A stretch of 64,000 bases of DNA from CAZUMW01 sp964621615 (GTDB lineage Bacteria > Desulfobacterota > WTBG01 > CAIYCZ01 > CAIRTM01). Where the stretch lies: contig CAZUMW010000004.1 of assembly GCA_964621615.1 (NCBI GenBank), forward strand, positions 62,001 through 126,000. The letters are read 5' to 3'. Under the pieces are notes generated by a model. That model saw only the letters and a list, made by a program, of their open reading frames with translations, made no database searches and was not told the DNA's origin. The translations under genes were made by a program, and so were the position numbers. This document shows, in pieces, positions 57,147 through 64,000 of the stretch (positions within the stretch are counted from its first letter, which is position 1; the number at the start of each line of letters is the position of its first letter).

Positions 57147-57488
57147 TCCGCACCTTCCGGCATCTTTTACATACCATATGCCGGCAGAATGCACTGAGCG
57201 CAGGCTGCCGGATGCTTTTCTATACGCGCCACCCTCTTTATTCACCTGCACCAATAATCATCTCGTGCGGCCTCATGCCGCCTTTCCACACCTGCACTCG
57301 GCCGCATTGTTGAAAAAATCACCTGTCACCACTTACCTGTTGACACGCGCTCCCAGTTCACGTATACTTTCTCGAATTATGTAAATCAAAGTAATTTCCA
57401 TATATTGCTTAGCATCCGGAATGCAAACGGATCGCTAAACAGACACTTGTTGAGCCGCTCAGTACGGTAAACAGAAACGGAGCACACT
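57147..57488. other. Intergenic region upstream of the E1-alpha gene
   Basis: 342 bp. An inverted repeat CCGGCAT (57157-57163) / ATGCCGG (57178-57184) may end transcription of the small gene, though no T-run follows. The promoter 57340-57368 lies in the second half. Nothing else recognised. Confidence 0.55.
57340..57368 (+). promoter_or_regulatory. Sigma70-type promoter for the E1-alpha/E1-beta genes
   Basis: TTGACA (57340-57345), 17 bp, TATACT (57363-57368); leader of about 115 nt to the GTG start. Confidence 0.75.
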
Positions 57489-58463
57489 GTGGAAATCACT
57501 CAGGAAGAAAAACTTGAGCTCCTGAAAAAAATGCTGGTCATCCGCTGCTTTGAAGAAAAATGCGAAACCCTTTTTCAGCAGCAGCTGATACCCGGGTTCG
57601 TACACCTTTCTCTGGGGCAAGAAGCATCGACGGTCGGGAGCTGTTCCGCCCTGCGCCCTGATGATTATATCATATCGACCCACCGCGGCCATGCTCACAT
57701 CCTTGCCAAGGGGGCAGAGCCGAAGTACATGTTTGCGGAAGTGTTCGGCAAAAAAAACGGCTACTGCAAGGGCAAAGGCGGCTCAATGCATATCGCCGAC
57801 TTTTCAAAGGGAATTCTCGGGGCCAACGGCGTCGTCGGCGGCGGATTTCCCATCATGACGGGGGCCGGGTTTTCAATAAAATTGCGCGGCACCGACCAGG
57901 TCGGCATGGTTTTTTTCGGAGACGGGGCATCAAACCGCGGCACATTTCATGAAGCCTGCAACATGGCGACAGTCTTCAAGCTGCCCATTGTCTTTGTATG
58001 TGAAAACAACCTGTATGCCTCCACATCACCGGCTGAGAAAATGGTAGCCGGCGGATCCGTGGCTAACCGGGCACATGCCTATGGAATACCCGGCTTTATT
58101 ACCGACGGGAGCAACGTTCTTGAGGTGCGCGGCGCAGTCCAGGAGGCAGTCGACAAGGCCAGGCAGGGTAAAGGGCCGAGCATTGTTGAAACCGAGACCT
58201 ACCGGTACAAAGGGCATTTTGAGGGCGATCGCCAGAAATACCGCACACAGGATGAGATTAACACATACCGCATGAACCGCGATCCGGTTGACCGGTATAT
58301 CCGTGTGCTTATAGAAGACGGCATTCTGACCGAGCAGTCGGCGGCCGATCTTGCAGATGACATTGCGTCCCAAATAGAGGAAGCTGCTCAATTCGGCCTT
58401 GATGCGCCGCTTCCCGAACCCGAAGAGGCACTTGAGGATCTGTTTGTTGAGCCCTCAGCCTGA
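57489..58463 (+). CDS. 2-oxo-acid (pyruvate/acetoin-type) dehydrogenase E1 alpha
   Basis: 324 residues from a GTG with GGAG six bases upstream. Contains DYIISTHRGHAHILAKG (His/phosphorylation-loop region near residue 60), GKGGSMHIAD and the thiamine-diphosphate motif starting GDGASNRGTFHEA and ending ENNLYA. It forms the alpha2beta2 E1 with the beta subunit encoded 111 bp downstream, decarboxylating pyruvate, acetoin or a branched 2-oxo acid. Length and the GTDQVGMVFFGDG context fit PdhA/AcoA. An inverted repeat CCTCAGCC-TGAAC-GGCTGAGG (58453-58473) spans the stop codon. Confidence 0.9.
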   Translation: MEITQEEKLELLKKMLVIRCFEEKCETLFQQQLIPGFVHLSLGQEASTVGSCSALRPDDYIISTHRGHAHILAKGAEPKYMFAEVFGKKNGYCKGKGGSMHIADFSKGILGANGVVGGGFPIMTGAGFSIKLRGTDQVGMVFFGDGASNRGTFHEACNMATVFKLPIVFVCENNLYASTSPAEKMVAGGSVANRAHAYGIPGFITDGSNVLEVRGAVQEAVDKARQGKGPSIVETETYRYKGHFEGDRQKYRTQDEINTYRMNRDPVDRYIRVLIEDGILTEQSAADLADDIASQIEEAAQFGLDAPLPEPEEALEDLFVEPSA

Positions 58464-58574
58464 ACGGCTGAGGCCCTGTTGCTACAGTCTATCTTTCAGG
58501 TATGCGCCGCTTATAGCCTCTTGATATTCGGTTTTTTGCAGCGCTGCCCGGTTACCCAGTAAGGAGATGCTCAC

Positions 58575-59597
58575 ATGGGAGTACGAGACCTGTCCTGTTC
58601 ACTTGCTACTGCCGAAGCGCTTAAGGAGGAAATGGAGCGGGATGAGACTATTTTTATAATTGGAGAGGATCTTACCGCACACGGCGGTATATTCGGACAG
58701 TTCCGCGGTCTCACCCAGCAGTTCCCCGATAGGCTTATTGACACGCCGATATCAGAAACAGCCATAGTCGGCGCCGGCATTGGCGCTGCGCTTACCGGCA
58801 TGCGCCCGATAATAGATCTGCATTTCGCTGATTTCTTCACAACCGCAATGGATGAGATCATAAACCAGATGGCCAAGCTCCGCTATATGTTCGGGGGGCA
58901 GGCCACTCTTCCCCTTGTTCTCTGGGCGCCGGACGGCGGCGGTATTAACGCCGCTGCACAGCATTCCCAAAGCCTTGAAAGCTGGTTTGTTCATGCTCCG
59001 GGCCTCAAAGTGGTTGTGCCGTATGAGCCCGCCGATGTTAAGGGCCTGCTTAAATCAGCAATACGTGATGACAATCCGGTCATCTTTTTTCAGCACAAGC
59101 GCCTGTTCAGATGGACGGGCCCGGTCAGTGAAGATGAGTTTATTATCCCCCTGGGCAAAGCGGCAATCAGGCGTCCTGGTAGCGATCTGACAATTATAAC
59201 CTATTCGCGCATGACGTACGAGTGCCTTGAGGCAGCAAGGGAGCTTTCACAAAAAGGCATAGAGGCTGAAGTCATCGACCTGAGAACACTGTGCCCGCTT
59301 GACTTTGATCTCATCGCCGAATCGGTTGCAAAAACGCGGCGTGCAGTTGTTGCTCATGAGGCCTGCCTGACCGGCGGGTTCGGTGCAGAAATTGCTGCAC
59401 GGATAGGCGAAGAGCTGTTTGAGCATCTTGCGGCGCCTGTCATTCGTGTCGGCGCTAAGGACGTTCCTGTCCCCTTCAGCCCGGTTATGGAAAAGTACAT
59501 GCTGCCGCAGGTTGAGGATATCATTGCTGCAGCGGAAAGGGCAATGAGCCCTGCCGGCCATATGCCCTGCAGATCACAAGCAGCCGCTCACAAGTGA
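58575..59597 (+). CDS. 2-oxo-acid (pyruvate/acetoin-type) dehydrogenase E1 beta
   Basis: 340 residues; AAGGAG precedes the ATG. Family motifs: EEMERDETIFIIGEDL, GGIFGQFRGL, ETAIVGAGIGAAL, RPIIDLHFADF and AAQHSQSLESWFVHAPGLKV. The C-terminal transketolase domain (RRAVVAHEACLTGGFGAEIA) closes it. It completes the thiamine-dependent E1. No E2 (lipoyl acyltransferase) or E3 gene follows; a terminator lies 63 bp downstream, so the rest of the complex must be encoded elsewhere. The C-terminal 20 residues (MPCRSQAAAHK end) are extra. Confidence 0.92.
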   Translation: MGVRDLSCSLATAEALKEEMERDETIFIIGEDLTAHGGIFGQFRGLTQQFPDRLIDTPISETAIVGAGIGAALTGMRPIIDLHFADFFTTAMDEIINQMAKLRYMFGGQATLPLVLWAPDGGGINAAAQHSQSLESWFVHAPGLKVVVPYEPADVKGLLKSAIRDDNPVIFFQHKRLFRWTGPVSEDEFIIPLGKAAIRRPGSDLTIITYSRMTYECLEAARELSQKGIEAEVIDLRTLCPLDFDLIAESVAKTRRAVVAHEACLTGGFGAEIAARIGEELFEHLAAPVIRVGAKDVPVPFSPVMEKYMLPQVEDIIAAAERAMSPAGHMPCRSQAAAHK

Positions 59598-59659
59598 TGC
59601 GCCCTGCAAAGCGCAAATCTTTCCGACAATCAAATTGCTTCTGCACATACGTCAAACAG

Positions 59660-59698
59660 GAAAGCCCCCTATAATGCACCGGGGGCTTTCTTGTTTTC
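59660..59698 (+). terminator. Rho-independent terminator after E1 beta
   Basis: GAAAGCCCCC (59660-59669) pairs with GGGGGCTTTC (59681-59690) around an 11-nt loop and is followed by TTGTTTT. It stands between convergent genes. Confidence 0.85.
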
Positions 59699-59717
59699 AG
59701 GGATTACTGCAACAGTA

Positions 59718-60929
59718 TCACTCAGCGTCTTTGACCACTCTGAAACCGAGATAAAACGTACCTCCATAGCGCTTTACAAACTGACGGTGTGCGCCTCGGA
59801 GCGGATAGGTCGGGTGCATGCTGTAATTTGTTTCACCCACGGGATCCTGAATAAAGCCCTGCGAACGGATAGACCGGCAGGGATCCGTCCAGAACGGAAA
59901 TACGGGCACAAAAAACGGGGGGATCGCCATGTCAGGCCCCTGCGGATTGGTTGTTTCACCCTGCTTGATCTGACGCGGATAGTACAGCAATTGAAACCAG
60001 TCGGCGGTCCATTCCATGACATTGCCTGCCATATCATAGACACCGAAATATGAAACACCGGCCGGGTAGCTGCCCACAGATGTCGCAGCGCCGCCTCCTG
60101 TCTGCATCGAGAGCGCTCCAAAACCTAGCAGCCGGTGTGAATCGGTGTCTTCAGGAACCCAGCAGTTCGCCATGGCGCCGCTTCCCGGGTCACCGCACAT
60201 TTCCTCAGCGCTCAGATACGAATCCCCCCAGGGGAAAATATTGCTATCAGGACCGCGGGCTGCATATTCCCACTCAGCCTCTGTAGGAAGCCGGTAGGTA
60301 TCGCCGGTAACCTCACTGAGCCAGTTGCAGTATGCATAGGCTTCATACCAGGAGACTCCGACAACCGGTGTGTCTGATTTGTTTGAATACACATCATCAG
60401 CCCAGTAGGGCGTTTTGCTGAGGTCCCAGCCGCTTTCCTCACCCGTGCTGTAATCAATATAGGCCGGCGCCGTTCGATTCTCTTTCTCTTTCCAGCTCCA
60501 CCCGGTTTCTGCGTCCTCATGATAGTCCGAATCGATAAGCCAGTAATCTTTCACCTCATAGCCGCCTGCATCGACAAATTCTGCAAATTCCTCATTGGTG
60601 ACCTCATATGCTCCGATCCAGTAGGACGGCATGGTCACCTGGTGGGCGGGCCATTCTTTCATCGGCGTTGCTCCGGTAAAGGCATCAACCCTTTCTGTTG
60701 CACCCGAATAGGCATCGACATCTTTTAACACATCCATACCCATCATAAAGTTTCCGGCCTCCACCAGCACCATTTCCGGCAGAACCGTTGCTGTCTGGTT
60801 ATCGGTGGCATTGTCGGTTGCATTGTCTGCTGCGTCACTTACTGCGGGTACCGGCATTCCGGACAGCGCTGCAATGATTGTTGCCGCTATAAGTGAACAA
60901 AGAACTCGGGCTGAACAAACTTTTGTCAT
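59718..60929 (-). CDS. Secreted sulfatase-modifying-factor (FGE/SUMF1-fold) domain protein, copy 1
   Basis: 403 residues. A signal peptide (about 1-33) and an Asn/Thr/Asp linker precede a SUMF1-type domain: VLVEAGNFMMGMD, HQVTMPSYWIGAYEVTNEEF, PVVGVSWYEAYAYCNWL, TYRLPTEAEWEYAARG, GAYDMAGN-type YDMAGNVMEWTADW and LGFRVVKD. This fold is found in formylglycine-generating enzymes, but the active-site cysteine pair of true FGE near the C-terminus is not seen (the corresponding area reads PLRGAHRQF). So a non-catalytic, binding or lectin-like role in the periplasm or outside the cell is more likely. Its paralogue lies 233 bp away on the same strand. Confidence 0.85.
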   Translation of the reverse strand: MTKVCSARVLCSLIAATIIAALSGMPVPAVSDAADNATDNATDNQTATVLPEMVLVEAGNFMMGMDVLKDVDAYSGATERVDAFTGATPMKEWPAHQVTMPSYWIGAYEVTNEEFAEFVDAGGYEVKDYWLIDSDYHEDAETGWSWKEKENRTAPAYIDYSTGEESGWDLSKTPYWADDVYSNKSDTPVVGVSWYEAYAYCNWLSEVTGDTYRLPTEAEWEYAARGPDSNIFPWGDSYLSAEEMCGDPGSGAMANCWVPEDTDSHRLLGFGALSMQTGGGAATSVGSYPAGVSYFGVYDMAGNVMEWTADWFQLLYYPRQIKQGETTNPQGPDMAIPPFFVPVFPFWTDPCRSIRSQGFIQDPVGETNYSMHPTYPLRGAHRQFVKRYGGTFYLGFRVVKDAE

Positions 60930-61161
60930 GGCTCTACTCCTCTCCTACTGCATTGTTAATTTTGGTACAAAAACACATTATGCCCTTGATGACATTGCCT
61001 GTGGCAGGCGGGCAGGAACTTCTACAGCTTCGAATTGCCTGCATCCGAAGAGTGCCCCTTACCGGGCCATGCCTTTTCGGGAAACACTTTACAAAATCAT
61101 GTAAACCCGTACATACTATACCTCATTGAACCGGCCGCATACATATCCCTATACGGATATG

Positions 61162-62304
61162 TCACTCAGCTTCCTTCATAACCCTGAAGCCGACCATGCT
61201 CGATCCCATAAACCTGAAGCCGAACTGCCGGTGAGAGCAGCGCAGCGGATACGTCGGATGAGAGCTGTAATTCTGGTCGCCGATAGGTTCCTGCTTAAAG
61301 CTGAGGGATCGCTGAGCGCGCGCAGGCTGTGTCCAGAACGGGAATATGGGTACATAAAAAGGCGGCGTGGGTACACGTGGCCCCTGCGGGTCTTCTGTCT
61401 GTCCGGTTGCAATGCGCAGCGGGTAATAATAGCCGCGGAACCAGTCGGCTGTCAGTTCGCTGATATTGCCGGCCATATCATAGGCTCCAAAATATGACAC
61501 GCCCTCTGGATAGCTTCCCACCGGATAGGTCTGACCATCTCCAAGCTCCATCGATATGGATATCGGCTGACCGGAACAGCGCTCTTTCTGATCAGGACGA
61601 ACCCAGCAGTTTGCCATTGCCCCGCTTCCTGGCTCGCCGCACATCTGCTCAGCGCTCAAATATTCATTGCCCCAGGGGAAAATATTGCTTTCCGGCCCCC
61701 TGGCCGCGTATTCCCATTCAGCCTCGGTAGGCAGGCGATAGGTGTCGCCTGTAACCTCGCTGAGCCAGTTGCAATACGCATAGGCCTCATACCAGGTAAC
61801 CCCTATAACCGGGGTTGTTGCCTGGTTTGAGTACGGGTCGCCGTCCCAGTACGGGTCGCTGCCAAGATCCCACGAAAACGCCGTGTGCCCCGGCGCTTCA
61901 CGCTTTGTCTCCTCTTTCCATATCCATCCGATATTGGGTTCCTCATGATACCGGCTGGCTATAATCCAGTATTTTTGTTCGTCATACCCGCCGTCATCGA
62001 CAAATTCAGCGAACTCCTCGTTGGTTACCTCATATTTTCCAATCCAGTAGGACGGCATGGTCACCTGATGAGCGGGACACTCCTTAAAGGGCGTTGCGCC
62101 GGTATACGCATCGACTTCCGCCTCGGCGGCAGAATCGGTATTATTGTCTTTATACACATCCATACCCATGGTAAAGGTGCCGGCTTCAACAAAAACGGTT
62201 TCAGGAATCTTTATATTAAGCTCCTGCGAAATCACGGGCTGTACAGCAAAAAGCAAAACTGCGGCACACACCATAACGGGAATACATAGTCTTCTGACGG
62301 CCAT
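61162..62304 (-). CDS. Secreted sulfatase-modifying-factor-fold protein, copy 2
   Basis: The ATG at 62302-62304 has GGAGG six bases upstream; 380 residues (a longer frame reaches 62343). Signal peptide about 1-26 (VLLFAVQPVIS). The SUMF1-type domain parallels copy 1: FVEAGTFTMGMD, HQVTMPSYWIGKYEVTNEEF, PVIGVTWYEAYAYCNWL, TYRLPTEAEWEYAARG, YDMAGNISELTADW and VGFRVMKE. The C-terminal region reads PLRCSHRQF, with one cysteine rather than the pair of active FGE. The genes are paralogues by duplication and later divergence; copy 2 lies upstream in the transcription direction. Confidence 0.85.
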   Translation of the reverse strand: MAVRRLCIPVMVCAAVLLFAVQPVISQELNIKIPETVFVEAGTFTMGMDVYKDNNTDSAAEAEVDAYTGATPFKECPAHQVTMPSYWIGKYEVTNEEFAEFVDDGGYDEQKYWIIASRYHEEPNIGWIWKEETKREAPGHTAFSWDLGSDPYWDGDPYSNQATTPVIGVTWYEAYAYCNWLSEVTGDTYRLPTEAEWEYAARGPESNIFPWGNEYLSAEQMCGEPGSGAMANCWVRPDQKERCSGQPISISMELGDGQTYPVGSYPEGVSYFGAYDMAGNISELTADWFRGYYYPLRIATGQTEDPQGPRVPTPPFYVPIFPFWTQPARAQRSLSFKQEPIGDQNYSSHPTYPLRCSHRQFGFRFMGSSMVGFRVMKEAE

Positions 62305-62607
62305 ACACGGCCTCCTTTCTATCACGTATACATTGTGCAGCATTTTTTTATGTAACCCATATTAACAGTAAACCAACATTATTTTCAAATAAATTTTAAA
62401 AATAAAATATATATAAAAGTAAACAGTTGCACATATAAGTTGTTTTTATTTATGAAGTTGTTAAAGGAGGCACATCATCCAGCTAATTGCATATGCAGGG
62501 GGGCGTAAAACGTTTCAGATAAAAGGCGCGCACATCTGAAGGACGAAGTCGTAGTTGCTTGTGCATCGCAAGAACTGAAGATGCAGCGCAACGCAGCAGA
62601 GAGGCTT
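62305..62607. other. Intergenic region with a repeat-like element
   Basis: About 303 bp. The first part (62345-62455) is very AT-rich, and the second part holds the element at 62519-62605. An 18-codon plus-strand frame from 62452 is too short to support. Confidence 0.55.
62519..62605. repeat. Putative dispersed intergenic repeat
   Basis: An inverted-repeat core AGTTGCTTG (62553-62561) / CAAGAACT (62569-62576) is flanked by GGCGCGCACATCTGAAGGA and ATGCAGCGCAACGCAGCAGA. From memory this layout resembles a family of dispersed elements in Desulfobacterota genomes. Only one copy is present in the window. Confidence 0.4.
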
Positions 62608-63240
62608 TTACGGAACCGCCAATTTTTCCCCTGAGGCGATGGAAGCTGCTATCGAATCAGCCAATCGTATGAGGGCACGGCTCATCGCACTGACAAAACC
62701 GATACACCCCTTGGCCGTAACAGGCTCTTCAATAACCACGCTCTTCAGAACAGTTGGTGTGCTGCGCTCATTTTCAAGAAGCAGCCAGGTAAGGCGCAGC
62801 ATAACGCTGTCGGTAAAAAGGCAGCCTTCAAACTGATCCACATGCAGTACAACTTGATAATCAACCGACTGAAGGCTTACCCACGGATAATCCACAACGT
62901 GTGCTGCTTCGAGCTTTTCTGAGAGACGCTGTCTGACAACGCGCATGATGCTTTTATCAAGCGACTCAGCCCACCGCTCATATTCGGCAAGCTGAAGCTC
63001 GTAGGTATCAGTGCGCGTAACAAGTGTGGGGCGATCAAGATATTCGGGAATAGTCACCGGCCCGACGCCGATAGCAACGCGTGAAGAGCGCTCGGCATTT
63101 ACTGTTTGCTTCGCAGGTGTAGAGAAGGGCTGCAGCAGATAAAACCTGGATTGCGGAGTTGAAGCGCATGAAGCGAACAGGATCATCACAGCCAGTGCCG
63201 GCGCAATGAAAGCAAAATAATTATACAGCGGCCTGCGCAT
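62608..63240 (-). CDS. PqiC-like ABC-transport auxiliary lipoprotein
   Basis: 210 residues. Lipoprotein signal ending LFASC (Cys25), then SRFYLLQPF and VAIGVGPVTIPEYLDRPTLVTR, the start typical of PqiC/DUF330 (ABC-type transport auxiliary lipoprotein). LAEYERWAESLDKSIMRVV follows. Such proteins sit in the outer membrane and join the MCE-protein bridge that moves lipids between membranes. The MCE protein gene ends 18 bp upstream in the same operon. Confidence 0.88.
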   Translation of the reverse strand: MRRPLYNYFAFIAPALAVMILFASCASTPQSRFYLLQPFSTPAKQTVNAERSSRVAIGVGPVTIPEYLDRPTLVTRTDTYELQLAEYERWAESLDKSIMRVVRQRLSEKLEAAHVVDYPWVSLQSVDYQVVLHVDQFEGCLFTDSVMLRLTWLLLENERSTPTVLKSVVIEEPVTAKGCIGFVSAMSRALIRLADSIAASIASGEKLAVP

Positions 63241-63258
63241 TGCATTCTCTCCTTTCCG

Positions 63259-64000
63259 TCACTGCTTCCCCCGGATCAAGGCCTCGGGATGCCTCTCAAG
63301 ATACTCGGCCATTACACGGATTGAGCGGGCTGCAGCTGATAAATCATCAAGCGCCGTCGTGAGCTCGAACATGAGCGGTGAATCCTTTCTGGTGACTTCG
63401 CTCAAACCGGACATTGTTTTCTCTACCTGCTGAAGGGTTTCACGCGCCGCATCAGCTGTGCGCCGCACGCTGTCCGAAAGAGGGGCAACTTCATTTTGTA
63501 TATTCGCCAGCAGTGCATTAAGGCGCTGTCCCGCCTGTTCGATTTCCTTGAGGCTGTCCTTCAGATTAGGGGAATTGACAAGACGGTCGATTCCCTCAAC
63601 AGCATGCACGGCTCTATTGACAAGTTTCTCGAGCGGCATATCCTTCAGCGCCCTGGTAAGCTCTTCCATGCTTGAGGGAATGGTCGGTATCTCCATATAT
63701 TTCTGTCCGGCTCCCACCAGCTTGGCAGGCGTATCAGAGTAAAAATCAAGCTGCACAAACAGTTGCCCTGTCAGCAGGCTTTCCGTCTGCAGCTGTGCGC
63801 GAAGGCCACGGTCAATCAGCGTTGATACCAGCCTGTGAACATCGTCCGAAAACGTGTTTTGAGCGGTATCGTCAACCAGCAGGGTTTCAATCCTGCCGGG
63901 ATCTATCTGTATGAGCACTGGTATATAAAACACAAACTCTTTTCTGTCGAGGCGAACCTTGATGTCGGTCACCTGCCCGATGCGTACTCCGCGGAACATG
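63259..64000 (-). CDS. MCE (PqiB/MlaD-type) lipid-transport protein, N-terminus outside window
   Basis: The frame runs through the right edge. The first residues seen (FRGVRIGQVTDIKV) lie inside an MCE domain, so the visible ATG is not the start. Then SLLTGQLFVQLDFYSD, typical of the MCE-domain end, and a long helical C-terminus with coiled-coil heptads (SLKEIEQAGQRLNALLANI) ending LERHPEALIRGK, a hallmark of PqiB-family proteins. It forms a periplasmic tube between inner-membrane permeases and the outer membrane. At least 247 residues are present. Confidence 0.87.
   Translation of the reverse strand, partial: MFRGVRIGQVTDIKVRLDRKEFVFYIPVLIQIDPGRIETLLVDDTAQNTFSDDVHRLVSTLIDRGLRAQLQTESLLTGQLFVQLDFYSDTPAKLVGAGQKYMEIPTIPSSMEELTRALKDMPLEKLVNRAVHAVEGIDRLVNSPNLKDSLKEIEQAGQRLNALLANIQNEVAPLSDSVRRTADAARETLQQVEKTMSGLSEVTRKDSPLMFELTTALDDLSAAARSIRVMAEYLERHPEALIRGKQ

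Noticed and set aside
62452..62508. 18-codon frame starting ATGAAGTTG
   Set aside because: Too short and without context or conservation evidence.

Overview
The window comes from a Gram-negative, probably anaerobic bacterium. The outer membrane is indicated by two TonB-dependent receptors, Lnt, several lipoproteins and a PqiB/PqiC-type MCE system. The gene mix fits Desulfobacterota (Deltaproteobacteria) or a close relative: CCG-domain Fe-S protein with an FAD oxidase, PF04392-type binding proteins next to TonB receptors and hybrid kinases, PilZ/HDOD/MshEN signalling proteins, AMMECR1, and RHS and thrombospondin-type-3 surface proteins. This placement rests on gene content only; there is no rRNA gene in the window. 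I see no CRISPR array, insertion sequence or prophage.

Layout. 1-2.5 kb: end of a cysteine-rich Fe-S subunit plus an FAD-linked oxidase (2-hydroxyacid dehydrogenase-like pair). 2.5-10.1 kb (minus): an apparent operon of a periplasmic binding protein, a TonB receptor, a hybrid histidine kinase and a second TonB receptor; the receptors share about 1.73 kb of apparently identical DNA but have different signal peptides. 10.3-16.1 kb (plus): lnt, an AMMECR1 protein, and a peptide-type ABC binding protein with two permeases but no ATPase genes. 16.1-19.8 kb: a receiver-ATPase regulator, plsX and glgA. 20.0-26.4 kb (plus): a compact signalling/secretion cluster of a PilZ protein, a PilB/GspE-like ATPase with about eight MshEN-type repeats, a MinD/FlhG-like ATPase, an HDOD protein and a small protein. 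26.5-29.3 kb: trkA-trkH. 29.7-33.4 kb: transketolase and ffh. 33.4-38.6 kb: an M23 peptidase, a membrane 4Fe-4S protein with a 52-residue CXXC partner, a TPR lipoprotein and a DUF4292-like lipoprotein. 38.7-42.6 kb: a receiver protein overlapping glgC, then slipin and NfeD. 42.9-44.7 kb: tRNA-Phe, purA, tRNA-Lys. 44.8-56.7 kb: a surface-protein region (glycosyltransferase, short YD-repeat protein and a large RHS protein on the minus strand; a roughly 0.5 kb AT-rich gap; a 1526-residue calcium-binding-repeat protein on the plus strand). 56.9-64 kb: a small Arg-rich protein, E1 alpha/beta of a 2-oxo-acid dehydrogenase, two sulfatase-modifying-factor-like secreted paralogues, and the end of a PqiB/PqiC operon.

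Main themes. Cyclic-di-GMP and two-component signalling recur: PilZ, MshEN repeats, HDOD, a hybrid kinase and two receiver proteins. The best candidates for an undescribed system are the PilZ / multi-MshEN ATPase / MinD / HDOD cluster and the pair of divergently placed giant surface proteins. Several genes carry better start sites than the longest reading frame would give. Five sigma70-type promoters with exact 17-nt spacing, two tRNAs and several terminators were read by eye. All assignments are from sequence reading; no database search was run.
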